Shown: one piece after another, positions 26,397 to 33,281 of the stretch
Position numbering within the stretch: position 1 is the first letter of the stretch
Layout: every line of letters starts with the position of its first letter
NCBI GenBank assembly: GCA_027489295.1
Contig: JAIYAA010000189.1
Location: 1-33,281 of the forward strand
Length of the DNA stretch: 33,281 bases
Origin: Sphingomonadales bacterium
GTDB taxonomy: Bacteria; Pseudomonadota; Alphaproteobacteria; Sphingomonadales; Sphingomonadaceae
Direction: 5' to 3'
The notes under the pieces: generated by a model
What the model was told of the DNA's origin: nothing
Seen by the model: the letters and a program-made list of their open reading frames with translations, nothing else
Databases searched by the model: none
Translations under genes and position numbers: made by a program

Positions 26397-26421
26397 GGAA
26401 CGGGCGCGTCGAGCGACCGTT
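26397..26421 (+). promoter_or_regulatory. EcfG-type general stress promoter for the PRC-barrel gene
   Basis: GGAAC (26397-26401), exactly 16 bases, then CGTT (26418-26421), the alphaproteobacterial EcfG consensus. Transcription would start near 26429, downstream of the ATG at 26427, which supports the start at 26451. Confidence 0.8.
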
Positions 26422-26450
26422 AGGCGATGGGCGACAACGAGGCAGGCACA

Positions 26451-27032
26451 ATGACAGGTATGGTAGAAGTCATAGCTCCAGCTGCCACGATGATCGCCGC
26501 AATGATGACGGCAGCGAACGTCAGCGTGCGGCTCACAGGTTGGGGCTTCGTCGTATTCACCCTGGGGTCCGTTTGCTGGTCGATCTTGGGAGCCACCACT
26601 GGGCAAACTGGCTTGCTGATCTCGAACGTCTTCCTTACCGGCGTGAATGCAGTAGGCGTCTACCGCTGGCTAGGAAGGCAGGCGAAGTTCACCGACGGCA
26701 GCACGCGCGCGATCGACTCGTCAAAGCGGCACGCCGGCCCAACACTGCTCTCCGCGGCAGGTCTGCTCAGCGCCCCGGTCGAGGGGGCTGACGGCGCAAC
26801 GCTTGGTACTGTCGTCGATGCCATGCTCAGCAGCGACGACAACAGCATCCAGTATCTTGTCGTCTCGTGCGGCGGCCTGGCCGGACTAGGAGAAACACTT
26901 CATGCTCTTTGCGCGGCCGATCTCAACTTCGAAGCCGGAGTTATCCGCACCAAGCTAACAACGGACCAAGTCAACGGTCTACCGGCGATCCAACCAGACC
27001 ACTGGCCTTCGCAGGTGCCCCGTCCGGCGTAA
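26451..27032 (+). CDS. PRC-barrel domain membrane protein
   Basis: About 193 residues. The N-terminal part has hydrophobic segments (VIAPAATMIAAMMTAANVSV, WGFVVFTLGSVCWSILG, LLISNVFLTGVNAVGVYRWL). A C-terminal PRC-barrel-like domain begins near GATLGTVVDAMLSSDDNSIQ and continues through YLVVSCGG. PRC barrels occur in stress and photosynthesis-related proteins and in RNA-processing factors; the substrate here is unknown. The ATG at 26451 is preferred because the EcfG promoter places the transcript start after 26427 and GAGG lies 8 bases upstream. It faces the sigma factor gene tail to tail. Confidence 0.75.
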   Translation: MTGMVEVIAPAATMIAAMMTAANVSVRLTGWGFVVFTLGSVCWSILGATTGQTGLLISNVFLTGVNAVGVYRWLGRQAKFTDGSTRAIDSSKRHAGPTLLSAAGLLSAPVEGADGATLGTVVDAMLSSDDNSIQYLVVSCGGLAGLGETLHALCAADLNFEAGVIRTKLTTDQVNGLPAIQPDHWPSQVPRPA

Positions 27033-27247
27033 GATCGCTGCACAACGCACGCCCAACCTCAGCTTAGACCTTGCCGGCCACTGCATAGTTCGACGATGCC
27101 GAGCGCGTCCAACCATTCTGAAGCCCAATTGGGATGCCCACAAGACGCCCAGATGGCGCAGGGCGGACAAGAACTGCACCAACGCTCTTGGCAGGGCGAC
27201 CAGACACGCCCCGACGTAAGAAACTTGAGGTCCGCCGAGGCAGCGAG

Positions 27248-27901
27248 TCAGGCCGCGATCGGAAGTGGTGGCTGGCAAGCCTCACGCCCATGGCGCGCCT
27301 GAATAGCCTTCAGCGACGTGAGGAAACTGCCCAACGCAGCCTCGCTGATGTCACAGTTGACACGCTTGGCTTTGAGGACTCCGTTATTCAGAAGCTTCTC
27401 CAGGGCGGAGCGAGCCCGCGACACGCGACTCTTCACCGTGCCCAACATGACACCCGTAACCTCAGCCACCTCTTCATACGACATGCCCGCAGCCGCGACC
27501 AAAATGATCGCTTCGCGTTGATCCGCAGAAATTTGCTGAAGCGCTCGGATCACGTCGCGAAGCTCAACGGTTCTGTCCTGACCAGCCGGCGCCGCCAGCA
27601 CGCGATCTGCAACAAGGTCGCTCCATTCCCCGACGAAGCGCCTGCGGCGCACCTGCGTGAAATAGTAATTTCGCAGGATTGTAAATGTCCAGGCTTTGAA
27701 GTTGGTACCCGCGTGAAACCGGCCACGTGCAATCCACGCCTTGAGCATCGTTTCCTGGACGAGATCGTCCGCCACATCTCGATCGCCGCTAAGGCCCCGA
27801 GCAAATGCACGAAGCTCGGGGATAGCAGCCTGCAACTGATCCCTGAATTGTTCATCCGTAAGCGTGGTGATGCTTACCTCGCCTTCAATGGCCTCTTGCA
27901 T
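27248..27901 (-). CDS. ecfG: EcfG-like RNA polymerase sigma factor (general stress response)
   Basis: A 217-residue ECF sigma factor. Region 2 (LRAFARGLSGDRDVADDLVQ, ETMLKAW, NFKAWTFTILRNYYFTQVRR) and region 4 (IRALQQISADQREAIILVAA, MSYEEVAEVTGVMLGTVKSR) match the EcfG (ECF15) pattern. In alphaproteobacteria this factor is held by anti-sigma NepR and freed by phosphorylated PhyR; neither gene is in the window, so this may be an additional paralog. The ATG at 27901 is chosen (GGGA five bases upstream) over the GTG at 27925. A perfect EcfG-type promoter lies upstream, suggesting autoregulation. The C-terminal tail after region 4 (about 40 residues, ending PPLPIAA) is longer than usual. Confidence 0.92.
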   Translation of the reverse strand: MQEAIEGEVSITTLTDEQFRDQLQAAIPELRAFARGLSGDRDVADDLVQETMLKAWIARGRFHAGTNFKAWTFTILRNYYFTQVRRRRFVGEWSDLVADRVLAAPAGQDRTVELRDVIRALQQISADQREAIILVAAAGMSYEEVAEVTGVMLGTVKSRVSRARSALEKLLNNGVLKAKRVNCDISEAALGSFLTSLKAIQARHGREACQPPLPIAA

Positions 27902-27936
27902 GGTTTCCCAGCCCGTTGATGTCACGTGGCGCTATA

Positions 27937-27961
27937 AACGTTTCGGGTAAACAACTGTTCC
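27937..27961 (-). promoter_or_regulatory. EcfG-type promoter of the sigma factor gene
   Basis: On the minus strand GGAAC (27961-27957), 16 bases, CGTT (27940-27937), 36 bases before the ATG. It matches the general stress consensus exactly and implies positive autoregulation. Confidence 0.85.
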
Positions 27962-28060
27962 GTTAGCCGCCCTGCAGCGATACAGCCGGCTAGCTGATCC
28001 ACCCAAGCTGAGCCGCCGGCTCCGCTGGAAACAAGCTCAACAGCGTTGCCCTGTGATCCA

Positions 28061-28115
28061 GCGGGCTTTCGCCAGCTCAGTCTGCAAAAGCCAGAGCCCG
28101 CTTCGTTCTTTTTTT
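28061..28115 (+). terminator. Orphan intrinsic-terminator-like structure
   Basis: GCGGGCT (28061-28067) pairs with AGCCCGC (28095-28101), followed by TTCGTTC and a run of seven to eight T. No plus-strand gene ends here, since the sigma factor gene runs the other way; the loop is long. It may end an unannotated transcript from the 27962-28060 interval. Confidence 0.4.
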
Positions 28116-28226
28116 GTTCCCCTTGACAGATAGCCCTTGTGGTCCGCGGCACTTTCGGCGATACTCGAGTCGCGCGGTCTGGTCCCAGATGGGACCGGCC
28201 GCGCGTTCGATTCAGAGGATTCGACG

Positions 28227-30566
28227 ATGACGCCGCTCGACACAGCAGAGAACTGGAGCAGCCGTCTTGGGCTCGCCCGGAGCGCACTGCTGGGCCAAGC
28301 GCACGACGCACACCAGCACCACCACGCGCTTCTCGATGGAGTGGATGGTAGCTTCGCGTTGTCTGGCGGCGCGTTCGATCCCAGTACAGCACTCGACTGG
28401 ACATGGTCGTCGCAGCTCTCCATCCATGTGACGCTAGAAGACGAAGCCGTTCTCGCTCGGCAGATCGCGACTAGTGCGCCCACGCTTCGATTTAGGCGCG
28501 AACAGGTGGATCGAAATCCGGAGGCTTTTCTTTCTCAGGTTGTGTCTAAGCGCGTCGAACCTCAGATCGACGTAGTACAGCACATCGTGGCGTGTTTCAG
28601 ATCGCACCGGCACATGGCGGCAGCTGCAGGTCTATCGGCTACGGAGGCGCTCGAGACGTTTCTTGCCGTGATGGGGGAAGAGATCGAGAGCAATCATGTC
28701 GGTCAGCCTGAGCAGGTTGCTGCTGATCTGCGCGCACGCCTTCCCGCCGATCATGAAGAACGTCTTCTGGAGGAGCTGCGCTATAGTCGGCTTGCGGGCC
28801 GGCATGCCAGGCTCGAACTTACGATGCGGCATGCAGCAGGCATGGTCTTCCAGGAAGCCCATGCCGAACTGCTGACCGAACCATTGCAACCGCAGCTCTT
28901 CGGCCTCACTCCCGTGGCCGATCGCACAGCGAGGACGCAGCTTGGTGCCTATTATACGCCCCCCGGCCTTGCACGAACGCTCGCTGACCTTGCGGTGGCT
29001 GACCATCTTCACAAACCGGTAATTAGGATAGTGGACCCAGCATGCGGCTCGGGCATATTCCTTTGCGAGGTGTTACGTGCGCTCGAGCGTCGCGGCTACG
29101 AGGGAAATGTCGAACTGTTAGGACTTGACGTTTCGGCAAGCGCCGTCGCGATGGCGCGCTTTGCCCTCAACCATGGCGGTTTCCTTGATCGGCCCGGTAT
29201 ACAGACGAGGGTTGAGGTCTGCGATTTTCTCGCGCTTGATCAGCAGCTAAACGCCGACGTCATCTTGATGAACCCGCCATTTCTCGCAATGCCGGAGATG
29301 GACACAATGGTGCGCGAGCGCCTTCAGCAGATTCTGGGCGATGCGTTTCGATATCGACCGGATCTCTCCATGGCCTTCACCTCTCTGGCACAATATCATC
29401 TCCTTCCCGGCGGTACCTTGGCGACGCTGCTTCCTGCCGGCGCACTTAGCCAGACAGGTGGCATCAAATGGCGTGACGGCCTCCTTCGTGGGAATGAGAT
29501 TGAGCTTATCGCGGTGTTGGGCGAACATGGATTGTTCCGGGATGCGATGGTCAACGTCGCATCGCTGGTGTTGCGCAAGACGGCACAGCCCCTAGACGTC
29601 GCGCCTACAATGTTGTGGGCTAGCCAGAAGCGCGGGGCAAGCAGTGCCGCTCTGCGGCGGCTCCGTCGTTGGGCATGCGGCAATCGAAATGCCGAGCGCA
29701 GCGCCGATTGGTCGATTTACCCTAGCTCCCAGCGCCTTCTCAAGGATCGGGACGATTGGACGCCGCGACCATATAGCCTTGGTGAGATGCCAGAGCGATT
29801 GCTGAAAACTCCGGGCGTTGTGACCGTTCAGGACCTTTTTCACGTCGAACTTGGCGTCCGTGCAGGCAAGACAGGAGCCGCGCTGCAAATCGACGTCGCC
29901 AGTTATGAACGGTTGCCCGCGCGCGAGAAAAAGCTGTTTAGGCCAGTTGCCGAAACAAGATCGATCCGGAACGGTCGTATCCGGCCCGTGACTTGGGTAT
30001 TCTATCCCGACGAGCCGATGACGGCTGCCGATATTCAGCGCGTAGCTCCTACCTTCTATTCGCGGCACCTTGAGACTTTATCCTTCCCCCCCGATCAGCG
30101 AGTCGATCTGGAACGTGCCCGCCGGGAAACGAACCTCGCACGCCGTCTTCGCATTGTAGCCCGAGCTTTCCTCGCGACCGACAGCTTTGCGATTGACGAG
30201 GACGGAAGCCATGTCGTCGTGCAGGGATATTCCTGGCTGCCACGTCAGCCTATTTGGGGCGCGTCATTCGATGGGCGGGCCCTGCTACAAGACTATGTCC
30301 ATATTCTGAACTCGCGCGTGTTTTTCGCTTTGCTGCGAGAGAACGGCCGGATCGTCGGCGGCGGTCAAGTTGATGGCGCCAAAAATCAAGTTCGCAGGGT
30401 ACCACTGCCCGATCTTGCTGCTCTATATCTGGAATCACCAGAATTGGAACTTCAAGCCCAAGGGATCCGGGAGCTCGACGCCCGTGAGCGGCCGTCGATG
30501 TCAATTCTTGATGCCTTTGCGGCAGCGGCCTATCGGACCCAGCTTGAGGAGTGGTCGCTGCCATGA
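28227..30566 (+). CDS. N6-adenine DNA methyltransferase, Eco57I/PglX-like (gamma class)
   Basis: A 779-residue DNA methyltransferase. Residues 1-230 form an N-terminal domain I cannot name. LGAYYTPPGLA (motif X) precedes the SAM-binding motif I VDPACGSGIF (Asp270), and the catalytic motif IV NPPF starts at Asn349, the gamma-class order. The C-terminal part (LNSRVFFALLRENGRIVGGG, then KNQVRRVPLPDL) resembles the TaqI/Eco57I-type target recognition domain also seen in BREX PglX. No nuclease motif was evident. ATG at 28227 is chosen because AGAGGA lies 7-9 bases upstream; the frame is open to a TTG at 28137. The stop overlaps the next gene's start (ATGA), so the pair is co-translated. No other BREX, DISARM or restriction gene is nearby. 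Confidence 0.85.
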   Translation: MTPLDTAENWSSRLGLARSALLGQAHDAHQHHHALLDGVDGSFALSGGAFDPSTALDWTWSSQLSIHVTLEDEAVLARQIATSAPTLRFRREQVDRNPEAFLSQVVSKRVEPQIDVVQHIVACFRSHRHMAAAAGLSATEALETFLAVMGEEIESNHVGQPEQVAADLRARLPADHEERLLEELRYSRLAGRHARLELTMRHAAGMVFQEAHAELLTEPLQPQLFGLTPVADRTARTQLGAYYTPPGLARTLADLAVADHLHKPVIRIVDPACGSGIFLCEVLRALERRGYEGNVELLGLDVSASAVAMARFALNHGGFLDRPGIQTRVEVCDFLALDQQLNADVILMNPPFLAMPEMDTMVRERLQQILGDAFRYRPDLSMAFTSLAQYHLLPGGTLATLLPAGALSQTGGIKWRDGLLRGNEIELIAVLGEHGLFRDAMVNVASLVLRKTAQPLDVAPTMLWASQKRGASSAALRRLRRWACGNRNAERSADWSIYPSSQRLLKDRDDWTPRPYSLGEMPERLLKTPGVVTVQDLFHVELGVRAGKTGAALQIDVASYERLPAREKKLFRPVAETRSIRNGRIRPVTWVFYPDEPMTAADIQRVAPTFYSRHLETLSFPPDQRVDLERARRETNLARRLRIVARAFLATDSFAIDEDGSHVVVQGYSWLPRQPIWGASFDGRALLQDYVHILNSRVFFALLRENGRIVGGGQVDGAKNQVRRVPLPDLAALYLESPELELQAQGIRELDARERPSMSILDAFAAAAYRTQLEEWSLP

Positions 30567-31348
30567 CCGTGTCGCTGGTGCGAGCCCAGCACATCATCGA
30601 ACGAAGAGTTCGGCTCCTGGAGCAGAAGCTCAACGATGAACTCGGTTTTCATGATCAACGTCTCCGCTTTGCCAAACTCAACAACCGTAGCGGGCCCACG
30701 ATCTGGAAATTGCGCAACACCAACGCGACAGTGGCAGCACTGCCCGCTGGTAGTGTCGCTGAGCTGGCTGCAGCGGGTAATGACGAGTCGATCCTCTATT
30801 TTGGCTACAACGAAGAATGGCAGCCTGCACGCGGCCGAGAGCAACTAGAATTTGTCTCATCCAATCTGCGCTTCGTGATTTCCGGAGTCGAAGACATGCC
30901 GGATCTGCGCTTCAGACTGGAATGGGCGGGCGCCAAGACCGAGGGCGGCGCAATTTCGTATCCAGGCATCGGTGCGGCACAGCCCCATTGGCAGCTTGAT
31001 ATCGACGCGGGATGGATCGATGCGCTCCACCCCGAACACGCCAATGCTGCGGGGGCAACGATCGAGGTGGATCTGGAACCGGCAGTGGAAGAGGTGAATC
31101 TGGACGAGGAAGCAGGTGACGGCGACGCGAGCAACAATCCGTTGCTTCGCCCCAAGAAGATCAGCCCAACATTAGCAGGTTTCCATCATTTGCATCTGCC
31201 GGCCCGCTCTATGTGGCACGAGATGCTGTGCGTGATGCCTGATCTGGCGGGCCCGCAACAGCATACACCATCAACCGAAGCGGAGATCGATAACTGGGTC
31301 GTGTCGGCCCTACGGTATTTAAGGTCCGAGTTTCGGAACTACCTGTAA
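30563..31348 (+). CDS. Unknown partner of the DNA methyltransferase (261 residues)
   Basis: Translationally coupled to the methyltransferase (ATGA overlap). The N-terminus is helical and basic (VRAQHIIERRVRLLEQKLND), followed by a strand-rich middle (FVISGVEDMPDLRFRLEWAG), an acidic linker (VDLEPAVEEVNLDEEAGDGD) and a conserved-looking C-terminal end (GFHHLHLPARSMWHEMLCVM, SALRYLRSEFRNYL). No signal peptide, ATPase or nuclease signature was recognised. Its strict coupling suggests a functional partner of the methyltransferase, for example a specificity, nuclease or regulatory subunit; this is inference. Confidence 0.75.
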   Translation: MTVSLVRAQHIIERRVRLLEQKLNDELGFHDQRLRFAKLNNRSGPTIWKLRNTNATVAALPAGSVAELAAAGNDESILYFGYNEEWQPARGREQLEFVSSNLRFVISGVEDMPDLRFRLEWAGAKTEGGAISYPGIGAAQPHWQLDIDAGWIDALHPEHANAAGATIEVDLEPAVEEVNLDEEAGDGDASNNPLLRPKKISPTLAGFHHLHLPARSMWHEMLCVMPDLAGPQQHTPSTEAEIDNWVVSALRYLRSEFRNYL

Positions 31349-31461
31349 GCAAATTGAGCCGAATAAAAGTCCACCATCAGCAGACCAAAGAACCGTTGCA
31401 TCTTCCTCTGCCGCACCTTTGAACCCTGCTCGGCTTACATCTGCGTGGCACCTATTGTCGG

Positions 31462-32385
31462 TTAGTGGATGGGAGCACAATCAGGCAATCGTCGCAGCGG
31501 CTGGGTCAAACAGTGCACACCTCCTCCGCACGCGGCGAACTGCGAAATATCTATGAGGTCCACGATATAGCCTGCCGCCCGCAGGATTGTAGCGATTACT
31601 TGAGAACTAGCTATGATGTGACGCCCGCCCAGCGACAGGATGTTGCACCCCAGTTTGCCTGCCTCGCTAGCTGGTGCCGGAAGTATCGTGATCCCACACG
31701 CGCGCACAGCCTGGACGAACGTCGGATCGAGAAGCTCGATGCAGCCGATGGCTTCCTGCTTCCCCACCATGCAGAAGAGCGTATCGAGGTGGAGGTGATC
31801 GGAATGGAAAGGGCAGATCATCACCTGCCACCCTGCGTCCTTGAATGGTGTGGCAAACTCCCAAACACCCGCCGCTGAACTGCGCTCACCGGACATGCCG
31901 ACCAACAGCAGCCCTTCCCGCGCGACACAGATGTCCCCGCCTTCGAGCGTGCCCCGCACGATCTGCCTGAATGGAATGCGAGCTGCGTGTAGCGCCGCTA
32001 TATGAACACCCACCTCGCCGCGGCGGTGAGGCATCGCCGGGTTGAGGACGACATGGCCGAAAGGCGTCGAGACGCCAATGTCCCTGGTGAAGCACATGTC
32101 TGCCATGTCGGGCGAGGCCTCGAGCAGGTGACAGCGAACGTTGCGCCGTCGAAGAAGCCCTATAAGCGCGGCGTGTTGTTCAAGCGCCGTTGACCTGCAC
32201 GCCCTGAAGCCACTTTCCAGGCTCGAGCGCGTGACCGCACAACACGGGACCGGCTCAAGATAGTGTGGTGGACACAGGATCACGTCGGTCAGGTGATCAG
32301 TCTCGCCTTGAACGAAGCTACGGGCAGGATCGGGCAGCCGCAAACCGGTGTTTGGCTCGTCAAAATGGTCGAAGTTGGCCTTCAT
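31462..32385 (-). CDS. Arginine deiminase / amidinotransferase-family hydrolase
   Basis: A 307-residue guanidino-group-modifying enzyme (dimethylarginine dimethylaminohydrolase, arginine deiminase or amidinotransferase type). Signature elements are present: DMCFTRD near residue 94, LEGGDI near 147, the catalytic His199 in HLHLDT and the nucleophile Cys292 in CGGGVHCLTQP. It could release citrulline from arginine or a methylated arginine; the exact substrate cannot be read from sequence. No arcB/arcC genes are nearby, so a complete arginine deiminase pathway is not encoded here. GGAGGAGTA immediately precedes the ATG. It follows the 82-residue gene by 23 bases on the same strand, so they probably form an operon. 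Confidence 0.88.
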   Translation of the reverse strand: MKANFDHFDEPNTGLRLPDPARSFVQGETDHLTDVILCPPHYLEPVPCCAVTRSSLESGFRACRSTALEQHAALIGLLRRRNVRCHLLEASPDMADMCFTRDIGVSTPFGHVVLNPAMPHRRGEVGVHIAALHAARIPFRQIVRGTLEGGDICVAREGLLLVGMSGERSSAAGVWEFATPFKDAGWQVMICPFHSDHLHLDTLFCMVGKQEAIGCIELLDPTFVQAVRACGITILPAPASEAGKLGCNILSLGGRHIIASSQVIATILRAAGYIVDLIDISQFAACGGGVHCLTQPLRRLPDCAPIH

Positions 32386-32408
32386 TACTCCTCCTCGGTG
32401 TTCGTGAA

Positions 32409-32657
32409 CTAGGCCGAGAGGCTATCGCTGATCTTACGCTCGAGATGGCCGTGCTCATGATCACGCACGAGCCGGCTAAGGGAAGGTTCGTCGAGCTTAG
32501 CTAAAACATCGGACAACTTCTCGTGTGGCGCCGCCGAGGGAGCGAAGGATTGCCCATAGATTTTCCGCAGCGTGCTCACCAACGTGTTGCCATGCTTGCG
32601 GCTGATTTCACCATTCTTATCGCGGTGGCGACCGTGAAGGCCGGGCTGCTCCATCAT
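32409..32657 (-). CDS. Small basic stress-type protein (82 residues)
   Basis: Begins MMEQPGLHGRHRDKNGEISR and continues KHGNTLVSTLRKIYGQSFAP, a pattern I recognise from uncharacterised alphaproteobacterial small proteins; the C-terminal half (LSDVLAKLDEPSLSRLVRDH) is helical. Function unknown. GGGAGA lies just before the two adjacent ATG codons. It is first in a probable operon with the arginine deiminase-like gene, behind a near-consensus EcfG-type promoter. Confidence 0.78.
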   Translation of the reverse strand: MMEQPGLHGRHRDKNGEISRKHGNTLVSTLRKIYGQSFAPSAAPHEKLSDVLAKLDEPSLSRLVRDHEHGHLERKISDSLSA

Positions 32658-32690
32658 TCTTCTCCCTGATCGCGATGCTGGAGCGGCTGA

Positions 32691-32715
32691 AACGCGAAAG
32701 CCGGGCTGAGGCTCC
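32691..32715 (-). promoter_or_regulatory. Near-consensus EcfG-type promoter
   Basis: On the minus strand GGAGC (32715-32711), 16 bases, CGTT (32694-32691), 34 bases before the ATG at 32657. It differs from GGAAC-N16-CGTT at one -35 base and has the same geometry as the sigma factor's own promoter. Confidence 0.45.
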
Positions 32716-32755
32716 CGCGCGAAGCGATTGCTACCGCTTTGTTGGAGGAAGAGCG

Positions 32756-32926
32756 GTGCCTATTGATGCGCCTTCCGTCCACGGCGCCCAAGAGCCATCA
32801 AAGGCCGCCACCAATTGGACATTCCTCGTCAGACGCACCGAGCGTGCCGATGACGAGACCGCACCGCCGCTAGACTTACGTCTCTGGGGATCGAGTTACT
32901 CCCACGCATGGCCTTCGCAGCGATAG
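32756..32926 (+). CDS. Small hypothetical protein (56 residues)
   Basis: GTG at 32756 is preceded by GGAGGA with a 6-base spacer, a much better signal than the ATG at 32675 of the same frame. The product starts MPIDAPSVHGAQEPSKAATN and ends LRLWGSSYSHAWPSQR; no family is recognised. It runs in the same direction as the hemerythrin gene 69 bases downstream. Confidence 0.45.
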   Translation: MPIDAPSVHGAQEPSKAATNWTFLVRRTERADDETAPPLDLRLWGSSYSHAWPSQR

Positions 32927-32995
32927 CCATTCGCAAAAGGAACGATGACGTTTGACCGGCTTTGAGGGAGCGGTTTCAGCGAGGAGACTTCAACC

Positions 32996-33281
32996 ATGTC
33001 GATTGTCGATTCCGTCATTGCAGCAATCACGCCGCCCGAGACAGAAGACGCTCGCCTGCGAGCCACTCAAGAAGCTCAGGCTGCCGCGAAACCTGGCGAT
33101 TGGCTTTCGCAAATCCTCGATCATCATCGCGGCATCGAAGCCCAGTTCGATCGGCTCAAGGCCGCGCCGCCTGCAGAACGCCCCACCGAGCAAAAGCAGC
33201 TAGCGCTCCTGCTTACGGCCCATTCCATCGCTGAAGAGGCGGCGATCTACCCAGCGCTCGCCGCAGATCACCAGGTCGGGC
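32996..33281 (+). CDS. Hemerythrin HHE-domain protein, partial (cut by window end)
   Basis: Reading frame starts at ATG 32996 behind GAGGAG and stays open to the window edge, so it has no stop here. The first 95 residues include the two HHE-type motifs: ILDHHRGIEAQFDRL (His43/His44) and TAHSIAEEAAIYPAL (His76, Glu80/81), which supply ligands of a di-iron centre. Such proteins bind oxygen, NO or iron or serve as stress-response helpers; the specific role is unknown. The tail is missing from the window. Confidence 0.85.
   Translation, partial: MSIVDSVIAAITPPETEDARLRATQEAQAAAKPGDWLSQILDHHRGIEAQFDRLKAAPPAERPTEQKQLALLLTAHSIAEEAAIYPALAADHQVG

Noticed and set aside
27134..27919. 261-residue plus-strand frame over the sigma factor gene
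   Set aside because: Antisense shadow; the minus frame matches an ECF sigma factor in regions 2 and 4.
32939..32965. GGAAC upstream of the hemerythrin gene as an EcfG promoter
   Set aside because: At the required 16-17 base spacing the sequence is CTTTGA, not CGTT.

Overview
The window looks like an accessory, IS-rich stretch of a high-GC alphaproteobacterial genome, most likely a sphingomonad. Reasons: an EcfG-type general-stress-response sigma factor with a textbook GGAAC-N16-CGTT promoter, a chemoreceptor with a signalling-tip variant I associate with sphingomonads, a PRC-barrel gene and a DUF6894-type gene, and small proteins of the RHRDKNGEISRKHGNT type. The species assignment is inference; no rRNA or tRNA gene was seen.

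Layout. 1-3.7 kb: an orphan beta-class (type III Mod-like) DNA methyltransferase, two overlapping unrecognised small genes, and an AT-richer hypothetical gene behind its own promoter. 3.9-6.1 kb (minus): a tightly overlapping three-gene unit of a small membrane-anchored protein, a methyl-accepting chemotaxis protein and an unknown 90-residue protein. 6.4-12.6 kb (minus): a giant autotransporter-type surface protein of about 2,092 residues whose passenger contains Ig-like modules repeated at an exact 525-bp period. A complete IS407-type IS3-family element (12684-13897, target duplication CTGG) sits 46 bp from its start codon. 13.9-16.8 kb: an IS66 transposase remnant, two hypothetical genes and a complete IS5-family element (15543-16815, target duplication ATTT). 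16.8-24.5 kb: signalling genes, namely a single-domain response regulator, a small iron-permease-like membrane protein, a 1,687-residue PAS/GAF hybrid histidine kinase with a small coupled leader gene, a DUF6894 protein and a Crp/Fnr regulator. 24.6-25.5 kb: a complete IS427-type IS5-family element (TA target duplication). 25.7-27.9 kb: a paralog of the 142-residue protein at 14.9 kb, a PRC-barrel membrane protein and an EcfG-like sigma factor, the last two behind canonical EcfG promoters. 28.2-31.3 kb: a gamma-class (Eco57I/PglX-like) DNA methyltransferase translationally coupled to an unknown 261-residue partner. 31.4-33.3 kb: an arginine-deiminase/amidinotransferase-like gene in an operon with a small stress-type protein, a small hypothetical gene, and the start of a hemerythrin HHE protein cut by the window end.

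How it fits together. Three themes recur: general stress response and signal transduction (EcfG, PRC barrel, response regulator, hybrid kinase, Crp, hemerythrin), surface or behaviour functions (chemoreceptor operon, adhesin), and DNA modification (two unrelated methyltransferases without an evident restriction subunit). Three intact IS elements with matching target duplications within about 13 kb indicate recent insertion activity. The least explained items are the methyltransferase-partner pair, the paralogous 142/145-residue family, the chemoreceptor operon's small proteins and the adhesin's perfectly periodic repeats.
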